Positions 6,864 through 15,785 of a stretch of DNA of 64,000 nt are shown here, one piece after another (position 1 is the stretch's first letter; each line of letters starts with the position of its first letter). A model generated the notes under the pieces. It had not been told where the DNA came from. It worked only from the letters and a program-made list of their open reading frames with translations, and searched no databases. Source of the stretch: Eubacterium sp. (lineage in GTDB: Bacteria; Bacillota; Clostridia; Oscillospirales; Acutalibacteraceae); the NCBI GenBank assembly GCA_029258375.1, contig JARHZA010000002.1, positions 5,001-69,000 of the forward strand, read 5' to 3'. The position numbers and the translations under genes were made by a program.

Positions 6864-9249
6864 GTACAGTAATTTTAACAAGTTTTTATGTGTTATTCTT
6901 GCACTGTTAATGTTAGTGCAGGTTGTGCTTAATTTAATTCCAACAGTTGGTTATGTTGGTTTGTTTAAAAAAGCAGCATTTGAATCAAGAGAAAAGACGG
7001 TTTATGATTATAGTGCATTATGGGAAAATATAAATTATGATATGATTTATATTCTTCAAGAAGCCAATTATAATTACGATAATGGAATTATTAGGGAATT
7101 TAAAAAAGCAGCTTTAAATGAAGCAGTTAGTAAGTATTTAAAAGAGAGTGAAGAAAAAGGATATACCTATAAAGAAGCATTAAAAAGTTTTGGCGATTTT
7201 GAAAACTATTATGATTATTATATTGGTGATAATGGACTTATTTATTTTGACCGAGATTTTAATTATGAAATATTTAGAGAAGACTTATCTATACAAATAA
7301 ATTTTGAAACAGTTGACTATGGTCAAGATGAAGATAGCATAAGAAATATTTTTGAACAACAACTTGCAAGTGCTTTATATAAAGACTATAAATATGGGGA
7401 TTCAAGTAACCATTATTCCTATGTTGAAGCTGGTAAAGACTCAAAACTTGCAGAAGAAATAGATATTAAAAATATTAGATATTATGTTGAACATAATGAC
7501 GGCACTGTTGTAACAAATTCAGATAAAGATCAAATTCTTTCTAATATTCAAAGCAGTGATTTTGTTGCTTATGAAAATGGTGACTATAAATATAGTGATA
7601 AATTAAAAAATATTACGTTTTTTTCATTTCGTAGTGATAATATTAAAAATCTTAAATGTGCATATTTTTTGATAGATTCAAACTTTACACAAAATGATAA
7701 GTATTCAGAATATTATAATCTTTATAAAATTACAAATGATGTTGATTTTAAAGGCTCTGCAATCAAAACTGGCATTTTTTCATTTTTAACATTATTCTTA
7801 TTCATATGCTCAGTTCGTCTTGCAGGTCGCAAAAATAATAGTAAAGAAATAGTTGAACTTTCATTTATAGATAAATTATCTAATGATATTCATTTGATTT
7901 TGTCTTCTGCTGCCGTTGGTTTTGCAGGTTGGGCATTTGTTGAATTGTTGATAAATAATTTACGTCTAACTTATGATTCTGACAGAGAAAAGTGGGTAAT
8001 AGTTGGCTCAATTTCTCTTGCATTTATTATTTATTTGGTTGTTTTTGAATATATAACTTCACTTGCAAGAAAGATAAAATCTAACGAAAATATATTTAAA
8101 AATACTTTTGTTTACAAATTTACAGTATGGTTTGTAAAATTACTAAAGAAATTATATTCTAAAATTAAAACCAGTTCTAAAAAGATTAGTTCAAAAACAA
8201 AAAAATATTTTGAAACAGTAAGTTATTTGCCAAAAAATCTTGAAAAAAGGGCAATAGTTTATTCTGTATTATTTGTTCTTGCAAATTTAATATTTGCGTT
8301 TCTTGGTGCTGCATTTATGTTTGTAACATCAGGTGTAGCAATGCTAATTGGTGTCTTTATGTATATAGTTTTGATTGTAGTGGATACCTATATAATTTAT
8401 AAAGTTGCAAAATATTTAAAATATCTTGATATAATTATTACTTCAAGCAAAACAGGCAAAAATATTGATGTTGATTTGTTTTTACTTCCAAAAAGTCTTA
8501 GAACACTTGCCGAAGGTCTTGAAAAAACAAATGAAGAACTTGAAAATGCAATAAAAAAAGCAGTAAAAGATGAACGAACAAAAACAGAACTTATAACAAA
8601 CGTTTCTCACGATTTAAAAACACCTTTAACATCTGTTATAAATTATATTGATTTGCTTAAAAAGTGCGATATTAATGATGAAACTGCAAAGCAGTATATG
8701 AATGTAATTGATGAAAAATCAATTAAGTTAAAAAGGCTTATTGAAGATTTGATTGAGGCATCAAAAGTTACAACGGGTAACGTAACACTCAACAAAACAC
8801 TAATAAATCTTTATGAACTTGCTATGCAGGCAGTTGTTGAAGAAACTTCTGATATTGAAAAAGCAGGGCTTAGTATTATATTTGAAGAAACATCGGAACA
8901 ACACATAGTTTTTGCTGACGGAACAAAAGTTTATCGTGTGTTTGAAAATCTTTTATCTAACGCAAGAAAATATTCTGCTCCTAATTCAAGAATTTATGCA
9001 AAAGTATATTCTGATGATGATTATGGCTATTTTGAAATTAAAAACATTTCAAAAGACCCTCTTAATATTACACCAGAAGAACTTACAGAAAGATTTGTAC
9101 GTGGAGATAAATCAAGAAATCAAGATGGTAACGGTCTTGGACTTTCAATTGCAAAAGAAATTTGCAGACTTAACTGTGGAGAACTTCAAATAATTATTGA
9201 TGGAGATTTATTTAAAGTTATAGTAAAACTTCCAAAAAGAAGTTCTTAA
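6832..9249 (+). CDS. Membrane sensor histidine kinase
   Basis: An 805-residue kinase partnered with the overlapping response regulator. After a first membrane helix (about 15-36) comes a large extracytoplasmic sensor domain (about 37-310), then five more hydrophobic segments (about 312-330, 350-372, 385-406, 478-500 and 503-530). The HisKA motif NVSHDLKTPLTS places the phospho-accepting His near 593, the N-box ENLLSNARKYS has Asn near 710, and GNGLGLSIAKE is the G2 box. No clear HAMP domain is seen. The six-helix arrangement with a long ectodomain is larger than a standard VanS/PhoR kinase. The signal cannot be inferred. AAGGTGG upstream supports the start. Confidence 0.93.
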   Translation: MDLDTKLKKYKYSNFNKFLCVILALLMLVQVVLNLIPTVGYVGLFKKAAFESREKTVYDYSALWENINYDMIYILQEANYNYDNGIIREFKKAALNEAVSKYLKESEEKGYTYKEALKSFGDFENYYDYYIGDNGLIYFDRDFNYEIFREDLSIQINFETVDYGQDEDSIRNIFEQQLASALYKDYKYGDSSNHYSYVEAGKDSKLAEEIDIKNIRYYVEHNDGTVVTNSDKDQILSNIQSSDFVAYENGDYKYSDKLKNITFFSFRSDNIKNLKCAYFLIDSNFTQNDKYSEYYNLYKITNDVDFKGSAIKTGIFSFLTLFLFICSVRLAGRKNNSKEIVELSFIDKLSNDIHLILSSAAVGFAGWAFVELLINNLRLTYDSDREKWVIVGSISLAFIIYLVVFEYITSLARKIKSNENIFKNTFVYKFTVWFVKLLKKLYSKIKTSSKKISSKTKKYFETVSYLPKNLEKRAIVYSVLFVLANLIFAFLGAAFMFVTSGVAMLIGVFMYIVLIVVDTYIIYKVAKYLKYLDIIITSSKTGKNIDVDLFLLPKSLRTLAEGLEKTNEELENAIKKAVKDERTKTELITNVSHDLKTPLTSVINYIDLLKKCDINDETAKQYMNVIDEKSIKLKRLIEDLIEASKVTTGNVTLNKTLINLYELAMQAVVEETSDIEKAGLSIIFEETSEQHIVFADGTKVYRVFENLLSNARKYSAPNSRIYAKVYSDDDYGYFEIKNISKDPLNITPEELTERFVRGDKSRNQDGNGLGLSIAKEICRLNCGELQIIIDGDLFKVIVKLPKRSS

Positions 9250-9273
9250 TATAAAAACTTAATAACAAAAAAT

Positions 9274-9306
9274 AACCGGCTTATAATTAAGTCGGTTGTT
9301 TTTTTA
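9274..9306 (+). terminator. Rho-independent terminator after the two-component operon
   Basis: Stem AACCGGCTTA/TAAGTCGGTT with one G-U pair, then GTTTTTTT. Confidence 0.88.
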
Positions 9307-9427
9307 CAATAAAACTGTTGTTGTAAAAACAGTGTAATATTTGACTTGTATTTTTATTATATAAGATTGATTTTATTATTTTGTTCTAATATAATGTTTT
9401 TTAGTTTTAACGTTACGAGGTATTAGT

Positions 9428-10489
9428 ATGATTATATTTGTAATAATATTATTGCTATTTATGCTTTATAAAGTTAAATTGTGTAAAGTTAATGATTATC
9501 ACACTGACTATATTGCTCCACGTCAAACTACAAATATAAATGCAATATTCACAATATTGATTTTTTTAAGTCATAGCGTGCAGTATTTTGATGCAGGAGG
9601 AAAGTTAGATGATCCTTATTTAGCATTAAGAGAATTTTTAGGGCAACTTGTAGTAGCAACTTTTTTATTTTATTCTGGCTATGGAATAATGCAGTCAATA
9701 AGTAAAAAGGGTATGAGTTATGTTAAAACAATTCCTACTAAAAGATTTTTTAAAGTTTGGTATCATTTTGCGTTTGCTTTAGTTGGCTTTATTTTAATTA
9801 ACATTATATTTAATATTGATTATTCCTTAAAAAATAATGTTTTTGCTTTTACCGGTTATACTGGAATTGGTAATAGTAACTGGTATATGTTTGTTACGTT
9901 TGCTCTTTATTTTGTTGTTTACTTTTCATTTATAATTGCAAGAAAAAACAATGTAGCAGGCGTAATGCTTGTAATTGCTTTTACAATTGCATTTGCTGTT
10001 TTTGAACGCAGGCTTGATCTTGGTGCAAGGTACTATAACACAATTATGTGTTACCCTGCCGGAATGGTGTTTTCTCTTATAAAACCTCATTTTGATAAGT
10101 TTGTTATGAAAAATGATTTTTATTGGTTGTTTTCATTTATACTTAGTGGTGGTATGTTCTATTACTTTAGCAGACACAGAGAAACTTCTGATATTCACTA
10201 TAACATATTTAGTATTTTAGCAGTAATTGTTATAATTATATTTACAATGAAAGTTAAAATAGAAAATGAAGTTTTTGATTGGATTGGAAAACATGTATTT
10301 AGCATATTTATACTTCAAAGAATACCAATGAATATTTATGAAGCGCTTGGAATAAAAGGATATAATTATTTATTTGTAATAGTTAGTTTCATAATAACCA
10401 TAGCAATTGCATTTTTGTTTGATAAAGCTATGGATAAACTTGATAGTTTAATTTACAGAAAAAAGCCTAAAAAGGCAAAGAAAAAATAG
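9428..10489 (+). CDS. Acyltransferase-3 family membrane protein
   Basis: A 353-residue polytopic protein with about ten hydrophobic segments, a family-typical TILIFLSHSVQYFD strand carrying the conserved His after the first helix, FLFYSGYGIMQS, and a KRFFKVWYHF basic-aromatic loop. These match Acyltransferase_3 (PF01757) proteins, which transfer acetyl or other acyl groups to cell-surface sugars, peptidoglycan or lipids across the membrane. The acceptor is unknown. The C-terminus is strongly basic (KKPKKAKKK). It stands alone, with terminators on both sides, and has a GAGGT ribosome site. Confidence 0.82.
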   Translation: MIIFVIILLLFMLYKVKLCKVNDYHTDYIAPRQTTNINAIFTILIFLSHSVQYFDAGGKLDDPYLALREFLGQLVVATFLFYSGYGIMQSISKKGMSYVKTIPTKRFFKVWYHFAFALVGFILINIIFNIDYSLKNNVFAFTGYTGIGNSNWYMFVTFALYFVVYFSFIIARKNNVAGVMLVIAFTIAFAVFERRLDLGARYYNTIMCYPAGMVFSLIKPHFDKFVMKNDFYWLFSFILSGGMFYYFSRHRETSDIHYNIFSILAVIVIIIFTMKVKIENEVFDWIGKHVFSIFILQRIPMNIYEALGIKGYNYLFVIVSFIITIAIAFLFDKAMDKLDSLIYRKKPKKAKKK

Positions 10490-10602
10490 TTATGTATTTT
10501 TTGTAATAATTTGTTATGGTTAAAATGTATAATTAAATGACTGTTTTTTGTGCATAATATATAGCGCTGAAAAATCAAAATTTTTATATAAAATCAAATA
10601 AA

Positions 10603-10644
10603 ATACCCACAGTAAATTAGACTATTGTGGGTATTATTTTTTTA
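10603..10644 (+). terminator. Rho-independent terminator after the acyltransferase gene
   Basis: Twelve-bp stem ATACCCACAGTA/TATTGTGGGTAT with one G-U pair, followed by TATTTTTTT. It lies over 100 bases past the stop codon. Confidence 0.88.
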
Positions 10645-10768
10645 TCAAAATTTGATTAAAAAAACGCCCAAATAATAACAAATATAATATAAAATCACAT
10701 ATATATTGTTGTGTTTTTAGTAACAATCAACAAAGTTTGATAAATAATAATCAAAAGATAAAAATGTC

Positions 10769-10797
10769 TTGCTATTCTTGGATAAACAGTATAAAAT
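10769..10797 (+). promoter_or_regulatory. Probable sigma-A promoter of gapA
   Basis: TTGCTA at 10769-10774 and TAAAAT at 10792-10797 with 17-bp spacing, about 60 bases before the gapA start. Confidence 0.5.
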
Positions 10798-10858
10798 ATA
10801 TGTGCAAAAATAATTATTCAATTATTTTATTTATTTAAAAATTCGGAGGTAATTTTCA

Positions 10859-11872
10859 ATGGTTAAAGTTGCTATTAACGGTTTTGGCCGTATCGGTCGT
10901 CTTGCTTTCCGTCAGATGTTTGGCGCAGAAGGTTACGAAGTTGTTGCTATCAACGACCTCACAAGCCCAAAAATGCTTGCTCATCTTCTTAAGTATGACT
11001 CATCACAGGGTAAGTATGCTCTTGCTGATACAGTTGAAGCTAAAGAATCATCAATCGTTGTTGATGGTAAAGAAATCGAAATTTATGCAAAAGCTGACGC
11101 TTCAGAACTTCCTTGGGGCGAACTTGGTGTAGACGTTGTTCTTGAATGCACAGGTTTCTACACATCAAAGGAAAAGGCTTCTGCTCATATTAAAGCAGGT
11201 GCTCGTAAAGTTGTTATTTCAGCTCCAGCTGGTAACGATCTTCCAACAATCGTTTACAATGTAAACCATGACACTCTTAAGGCTGAAGATACAGTTATTT
11301 CTGCTGCTTCTTGCACAACTAACTGTCTTGCTCCTATGGCTAAGGCTCTTAACGATTTCGCTGAAATCCAAAGCGGTATCATGTGCACAATCCACGCTTA
11401 CACAGGTGACCAAATGACACTTGACGGCCCACAAAGAAAAGGCGATCTTCGTCGTTCTCGTGCTGCTGCAGTTAACATCGTTCCTAACTCAACAGGTGCT
11501 GCAAAAGCAATCGGTCTTGTAATCCCAGCACTTAACGGTAAACTTATCGGTGCTGCACAACGTGTTCCTACACCAACAGGTTCAACAACAATTCTTACTG
11601 CTGTTGTTAAGGGTAAAGACGTTACAGTTGAAGCTATCAACGCTGCTATGAAAGCTGCTTCAACAGAAAGCTTTGGCTACAACACAGACGAAATCGTATC
11701 TTCAGATATCGTTGGTATGCGTTACGGTTCACTCTTCGACGCTACACAAACAATGGTTCTTCCAATCGCTGAAGATCTTTATGAAGTACAAGTAGTTGCT
11801 TGGTATGATAACGAAAACAGCTACACTTCACAAATGGTTCGTACAATCAAGTACTTCTCAGAACTTGCTTAA
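10859..11872 (+). CDS. gapA: Glyceraldehyde-3-phosphate dehydrogenase, type I
   Basis: A 337-residue GAPDH that oxidises glyceraldehyde-3-phosphate to 1,3-bisphosphoglycerate with NAD in glycolysis. The Rossmann start is [11 protein letters not shown], Asp33 in INDL suggests NAD preference, SCTTNCLAP carries catalytic Cys152, and His179 lies in CTIHAYT. Codon use differs from neighbours, with many C-ending codons (AAC, ATC, TTC), as expected of a very highly expressed gene. A perfect CGGAGGT ribosome site precedes it. It is monocistronic, with its own promoter and terminator, and not clustered with pgk or tpi. Confidence 0.98.
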   Translation: MVKVAINGFGRIGRLAFRQMFGAEGYEVVAINDLTSPKMLAHLLKYDSSQGKYALADTVEAKESSIVVDGKEIEIYAKADASELPWGELGVDVVLECTGFYTSKEKASAHIKAGARKVVISAPAGNDLPTIVYNVNHDTLKAEDTVISAASCTTNCLAPMAKALNDFAEIQSGIMCTIHAYTGDQMTLDGPQRKGDLRRSRAAAVNIVPNSTGAAKAIGLVIPALNGKLIGAAQRVPTPTGSTTILTAVVKGKDVTVEAINAAMKAASTESFGYNTDEIVSSDIVGMRYGSLFDATQTMVLPIAEDLYEVQVVAWYDNENSYTSQMVRTIKYFSELA

Positions 11873-11894
11873 TCGAACAACCTTATAAAAAATT

Positions 11895-11924
11895 GCGAGG
11901 TCTTTTGACCTCGCTTTTTTGTTT
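11895..11924 (+). terminator. Rho-independent terminator of gapA
   Basis: Perfect GCGAGGTC/GACCTCGC stem with a TTTT loop, followed by TTTTTT. Confidence 0.93.
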
Positions 11925-11949
11925 TATAATTGCAGACTTAAAATAGATA

Positions 11950-11984
11950 AAACGCTCACTATTTAATAGCGAGCGTTTTTATTA
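11950..11984. terminator. Probable bidirectional terminator between gapA and the Nudix gene
   Basis: AAACGCTC/GAGCGTTT arms with further inner pairing and T-runs on both strands; it can serve gapA read-through and the convergent Nudix gene. Confidence 0.75.
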
Positions 11985-12053
11985 TGATTTAATTATAGAT
12001 TTTTAAATTGTTCATTAAAGTTATCTTATTTTTTTGTATTTTAAAAGAAAATC

Positions 12054-12569
12054 TTATAAAATGCCGTCCTCAATAAGTAGTTCAAGAACTAAAGCCTCTC
12101 TTTCGAGCATATCTTGGTTAATTTCATCGTGATTTTCACATCGGTTAACTTGTATTGCTTTTTGTGGGTCTATAAATTCAAGAGTGTAATTTTCTTCTTT
12201 TTCATAATCATCAAGTTTTTGTGTGCACAGACTTTGTTCAGTATCGCATATATAATAAAAATTGTCTTGAACAAACACGTCATAATCATTTTGGTCACTT
12301 TTTTGAATACGATGAACACTACCATATTCTTTTATTGTATCTGCTTTAACAATGAGACCAGATTCTTCACGTACTTCACGAATTAAAGTTTCAATTTTGC
12401 TTTCGTTATCTTCAATTCCACCACCAGGGAACTTGTAGTAGTTGTATTTAATGCTGTGAACCATTGCAATTTTGCCGTTTTTTATTATAATTCCACGAAC
12501 AGACGGTCGAACAAATTTCTTTCCGTCTGGGTTGTAGTCCTTTTTATCCATATCAAAAAGTATTCGCAT
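12054..12569 (-). CDS. Nudix hydrolase
   Basis: A 171-residue Nudix-fold pyrophosphohydrolase. The 23-residue Nudix box fits perfectly: Gly50, Glu56 and the REVREESGL block at 64-72 supply the Mg-binding glutamates. These enzymes split nucleoside diphosphates linked to another moiety (for example oxidised NTPs, ADP-ribose or dinucleotides); the substrate cannot be told from sequence. The N-terminal region (FDMDKKDYNPDGKKFVRPSV) lacks other domains. It is convergent with gapA and appears monocistronic. AAAGG upstream supports the start. Confidence 0.9.
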   Translation of the reverse strand: MRILFDMDKKDYNPDGKKFVRPSVRGIIIKNGKIAMVHSIKYNYYKFPGGGIEDNESKIETLIREVREESGLIVKADTIKEYGSVHRIQKSDQNDYDVFVQDNFYYICDTEQSLCTQKLDDYEKEENYTLEFIDPQKAIQVNRCENHDEINQDMLEREALVLELLIEDGIL

Positions 12570-12635
12570 TTTATCACTGCCTTTCTTACTGAAAATAATT
12601 TTTAGTAATTATATTATTATAGCAAAAATATAAAA

Positions 12636-12673
12636 TATAAAAAAGTTTGCAGTGTCTTGCGAAACTGCAAACT
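12636..12673 (-). terminator. Rho-independent terminator of the SPFH/NfeD operon
   Basis: On the minus strand AGTTTGCAG/CTGCAAACT forms a 9-bp stem followed by a T-run (A-run at 12636-12643 on the plus strand). Confidence 0.88.
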
Positions 12674-12682
12674 AATTTTAAA

Positions 12683-13609
12683 TTATTTTACGTCTTTTAC
12701 AGATTCAATAACGCCTTCGGCAAGACCTGCAAGGCTTTGAATTTCTGAAGGAATAATAATTTTTGTTGCTTGGCCGTCTGCTGCTTTTTCAAAAGCCTCT
12801 AATGCTTTTAATTTAATAACAGCGTCGTTTGCATTTGCATCATTAAGCAGTTTAATTGCTTCTGCAGTAGCAGTTTGAACAGTTTTAATAGCTATTGATT
12901 CACCCTCAGCCTCACGTATTTTTGATTCTTTAATAGCTTCAGCTCTAAGAATTGCTGCTTGTTTTTCAGCCTCAGCCTCTAAAATCTTAGATTCTTTATG
13001 ACCTTCTGCAACTAAAATACGGCTCTGCTTTTCGCCTTCAGCAGTAAGTATCGCTTCACGGCGTTGACGTTCTGCTTTCATCTGCTTTTCCATTGCATCT
13101 TGAATTTCTTTTGGTGGAATAATGTTTTTAAGTTCAACTCTGTTAACTTTAATTCCCCAAGGGTCAGTGGCTTCGTCTAAAATTACACGAATTTTTGTGT
13201 TAATTGTGTCACGAGAAGTTAAAGTTGAATCAAGTTCAAGTTCACCGATAATGTTACGAAGTGTTGTTGCAGTTAAGTTTTCAATTGCAGAAATAGGGCT
13301 TTCTACACCGTATGTGTAAAGTTTAGGGTCTGTTATTTGAAAAAATACAACTGTGTCTATTTGCATAGTTACATTATCTTTTGTAATAACAGGTTGTGGT
13401 TTAAAATCTACAACGTGTTCTTTAAGGGAAACAGTTTTTGCAACTCTGTCTATAAAAGGAATTTTGTAGTGAATTTTACCAGTTTCCCAAGTTGTATAGT
13501 AAGCACCAAGTCTTTCAACAACAAAGGCTTTTGACTGTGGAACAATTCTTATATTGATTGCTACAAGAGCGGCAAGTGCAACGATTATAATAATTGCAAT
13601 GTAATACAT
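12683..13609 (-). CDS. SPFH/band 7 (stomatin-like, QmcA-type) membrane protein
   Basis: A 308-residue SPFH-domain protein with one N-terminal membrane helix (about 2-20), a band-7 core beginning VPQSKAFVVERLGAYYTTW, and a long Ala/Glu/Lys-rich helix (about 165-240) that drives oligomerisation. Members form cage-like assemblies in the membrane and are linked to membrane microdomains and protease control. Its partner is the NfeD-like gene just upstream on the same strand, 29 bases away, the classic SPFH/NfeD pairing. AAAAGGAG supports the start. Cellular role here is inferred from the family only. Confidence 0.92.
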   Translation of the reverse strand: MYYIAIIIIVALAALVAINIRIVPQSKAFVVERLGAYYTTWETGKIHYKIPFIDRVAKTVSLKEHVVDFKPQPVITKDNVTMQIDTVVFFQITDPKLYTYGVESPISAIENLTATTLRNIIGELELDSTLTSRDTINTKIRVILDEATDPWGIKVNRVELKNIIPPKEIQDAMEKQMKAERQRREAILTAEGEKQSRILVAEGHKESKILEAEAEKQAAILRAEAIKESKIREAEGESIAIKTVQTATAEAIKLLNDANANDAVIKLKALEAFEKAADGQATKIIIPSEIQSLAGLAEGVIESVKDVK

Positions 13610-13638
13610 AAAAATTTCTCCTTTTCATTTTATCTAAG

Positions 13639-14067
13639 CTAATTTTTTGTTACCATAAGTTTTACACCGTCAATTTTATCAACGATAACTAAAGTGTTAG
13701 TTGGTATAATTTCACCGTTTGTTGATCGTGCGGTCCAAACATTACCACCAACTTTAACTTGCCCAGTTGATGATATATTGTTGATTTCTTCAGTAACAAT
13801 CCCAGTTTCTCCTATGCATCTGTCTGCATTTGTTTTTTGAGTTGTGGGTTGAACAATCTTTCTGACAAAAGGTTTTGTAAGTAAAAGAGTTATTACTGAA
13901 ATAGCAACAAAAATTATAATTTGAAGCCAAATTGCGCCACCACAAATGGCAGTTATTAACCCACCAATAGAGCCAAGAACAAACCATATTGAAACAAGTT
14001 GAGCCGTTATTGCCTCTAAAATGCTAAAAACTATAATGGCTATTGCCCAAAACCAAATCATATTCAA
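13639..14067 (-). CDS. NfeD family membrane protein
   Basis: A short NfeD-type protein (about 142 residues) with hydrophobic segments over the first 75 residues and a C-terminal OB-fold (GETGIVTEEINNISSTGQVK ... VGGNVWTARS). It lacks the serine-protease domain of long NfeD proteins. Such proteins partner SPFH proteins, and the downstream SPFH gene fits. The start is ambiguous: TGAGGTG lies six bases before a TTG at 14067, 12 before ATG 14061, and overlaps GTG/ATG codons at 14073-14076. TTG 14067 has the best spacing. Confidence 0.87.
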   Translation of the reverse strand: MNMIWFWAIAIIVFSILEAITAQLVSIWFVLGSIGGLITAICGGAIWLQIIIFVAISVITLLLTKPFVRKIVQPTTQKTNADRCIGETGIVTEEINNISSTGQVKVGGNVWTARSTNGEIIPTNTLVIVDKIDGVKLMVTKN

Positions 14068-14117
14068 TATCATCACCTCATTTAGTTTTGCTATTTTTTG
14101 GTATAGTTAGCAACTCT

Positions 14118-14146
14118 ATTTTATCATATTGAAAAAATTTATTCAA
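14118..14146 (-). promoter_or_regulatory. Probable promoter of the nfeD-SPFH operon
   Basis: Minus-strand TTGAAT (14141-14146) and TAAAAT (14118-14123) with 17-bp spacing, about 40-70 bases upstream of the NfeD start. Confidence 0.5.
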
Positions 14147-14197
14147 TAAATGTATATTTTTATGATTAACAAAAAATATCTGTACACTTTATATATT

Positions 14198-14818
14198 TTA
14201 ACCAATATTACCTTCGTAAATATAGAATGAAGCAGATTCATTGTTAGGAAAATGAAAGTTTTTTTCGCCTATTCTTTTAAGACCTAAATGCTCGTAAAAA
14301 CCAAAGTTGCAAGTTGTATCGGTGAAAAGATAAAAATGTTTTGCACCAGAGTTTTCAAGGTAGTTTCTTGCCTTGTTAAACAATTCTTTTCCTATTCCTT
14401 GGCTACGACATTTTTTATCTAACACAAAAAATACAATCTCACTGTCAAATTCAGTTCTTGAATTTTTTAATAAATCTTCGTCTAATTCATCTATCTTGCT
14501 ATATAGTTTTACTGAACGTCTTCCGTCAGAGCATAGAAGAATAGGAACAGATTTGATGATTAAATTTAATTTTAGTTTAAAAGATTTTTTATAACTTTTG
14601 TTGTTTTTTGCCATTATAATCCCAACAGGTTCGTTATTTAAAAGAGCAACTTGAGTAAAAGTTTTTTCTAAAAGGCAACTTGCAAGATAAACTTTTGCAG
14701 TTCTTTTTGCAGTTTTACTTGAAAAATAGTTATCATATTTCCACGTCTTTCTAATTATATCTTCTAAAAATTTATTATCTTCCTTTTTATATTCTCTAAA
14801 TGTAATTTGTTGATTCAT
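14198..14818 (-). CDS. GNAT family N-acetyltransferase
   Basis: About 206 residues with a GNAT fold. The acetyl-CoA pyrophosphate loop is in FVLDKKCRSQGIGKELFNKA, followed by a typical CNFGFYEHLGLKRIGE end region. The enzyme should move an acetyl group from acetyl-CoA to an amine; the acceptor (drug, peptide or polyamine) is unknown. AGAGGT is six bases before ATG 14818, making that the better start than ATG 14824. It is divergent from a MerR regulator, and the intergenic promoter facing this gene has the 19-bp spacer that MerR proteins act on. It is therefore probably induced by the regulator, perhaps in response to a toxic small molecule. Confidence 0.88.
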   Translation of the reverse strand: MNQQITFREYKKEDNKFLEDIIRKTWKYDNYFSSKTAKRTAKVYLASCLLEKTFTQVALLNNEPVGIIMAKNNKSYKKSFKLKLNLIIKSVPILLCSDGRRSVKLYSKIDELDEDLLKNSRTEFDSEIVFFVLDKKCRSQGIGKELFNKARNYLENSGAKHFYLFTDTTCNFGFYEHLGLKRIGEKNFHFPNNESASFYIYEGNIG

Positions 14819-14859
14819 TTTCATACCTCTTTTAATATTTTGTTTTTTGTGGTATTATC

Positions 14860-14890
14860 ACTATAAACTATACAGTAACTGTAATGTCAA
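14860..14890 (-). promoter_or_regulatory. MerR-type promoter/operator driving the GNAT gene
   Basis: On the minus strand TTGACA (14885-14890) and TATAGT (14860-14865) are both near-perfect but separated by 19 bp, too long for unassisted RNA polymerase. The spacer holds the dyad TACAGTAACTGTA (14871-14883). This is the hallmark of promoters activated by MerR-family proteins, which untwist the DNA. The adjacent divergent gene encodes such a regulator. Confidence 0.85.
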
Positions 14891-14902
14891 TAGGAGAATA
14901 AA

Positions 14903-15721
14903 ATGAATAATAACAGATTTTATTTTACGGCAGGGGAGTTTGCAAAACTTAATAAAATAAATAAAAGAACACTTCATTATTATGATGAAATAGGTCTTTT
15001 TTCTCCTAAATACAAAGGCGAAAATGGTTATCGTTATTATACTTATCTACAAAGTATGGAACTTGAACGCATTTTAGCTTTAAGAGAACTTGGTATGTCA
15101 ATAGACGATATTAAAAACTATATTGAAAAGCCGAATACAAATGAGTTTAAACAACTTGCAAAAGAGCGAATAGGAGATATTGATAAAACCATTAAACGAT
15201 TAAAAATGTTAAAATCAGTTATCAAAGAAAAAGAAGAAATGCTTGAACTAAGTGAAAAAGTAAGTGATGGACAAGTTGAAATTGTTGAACTTGATGAAGA
15301 ACGATTGCTCTTAACAGAAGTGAAAGTTGACTTTGAAGATGATAACGATATGATTAAAAACTTAAATCCTATTATGGAACATTTTATAACTGCATCTAAC
15401 CTTTGCAATTATAAAAAAAGTTTTGGCAGTTTTATTTCAGTAGATAAAATTAACAGTGGCAACTTTGATGAATATGATGGCGTTTTTACTGCCGTTAATT
15501 CTAAAAAAAGCAATCTTTTTGTTAAACCAAAGGGTAAGTATTTAAGGGGATTTTGTGTTGGCAACTGGAATAGAGTTCCAAATTTATATAGAAAAATGAT
15601 TGATTTTGCAAAAGAAAATAATTTAACTTTATGTGGCTATGCTTATGAAATTGGTATAAATGAATTTGCAATTTCTAATATTGAAGAATATGTAACGCAA
15701 ATTGAAATAATGTGTAAATAA
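14903..15721 (+). CDS. MerR family transcriptional regulator with ligand-sensing C-terminal domain
   Basis: A 272-residue regulator. Residues 8-80 form the MerR winged helix (FTAGEFAKLNKINKRTLHYYDEIG, NGYRYY). A coiled-coil dimerisation helix follows at about 85-120, then a C-terminal domain of about 150 residues resembling the GyrI/SOUL-like effector domains of BmrR-type activators, which bind hydrophobic or cationic drugs. No Cys cluster for metals is seen, which argues against a metal sensor. Its own start lies just beyond the 19-bp-spacer promoter of the divergent acetyltransferase gene, so it probably activates that gene and may repress itself. GGAGAA precedes the ATG. Confidence 0.9.
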   Translation: MNNNRFYFTAGEFAKLNKINKRTLHYYDEIGLFSPKYKGENGYRYYTYLQSMELERILALRELGMSIDDIKNYIEKPNTNEFKQLAKERIGDIDKTIKRLKMLKSVIKEKEEMLELSEKVSDGQVEIVELDEERLLLTEVKVDFEDDNDMIKNLNPIMEHFITASNLCNYKKSFGSFISVDKINSGNFDEYDGVFTAVNSKKSNLFVKPKGKYLRGFCVGNWNRVPNLYRKMIDFAKENNLTLCGYAYEIGINEFAISNIEEYVTQIEIMCK

Positions 15722-15768
15722 AAAACTCTCTTTTGTAGTTTAGATTACAAAAGAGAGTTTAACTTTTT
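15721..15768. terminator. Bidirectional terminator between merR-like gene and galM
   Basis: A long stem AAACTCTCTTTTGTA/TACAAAAGAGAGTTT (with a small internal offset) and T-rich flanks on both strands serves the two convergent genes. Confidence 0.88.
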
Positions 15769-15785
15769 ATTATTTAGTTTATAAA

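Larger units (their letters stand above)
10490..10858. other. Intergenic region upstream of gapA
   Basis: About 370 bases without a gene. It holds the terminator of the acyltransferase gene (10603-10644), an AT-rich stretch, and a promoter for gapA (10769-10797). No riboswitch or small RNA was recognised. Confidence 0.7.

Noticed and set aside
11219-11640. Overlapping frames on the minus strand of gapA
   Set aside because: They are shadows of the strongly codon-biased gapA gene.
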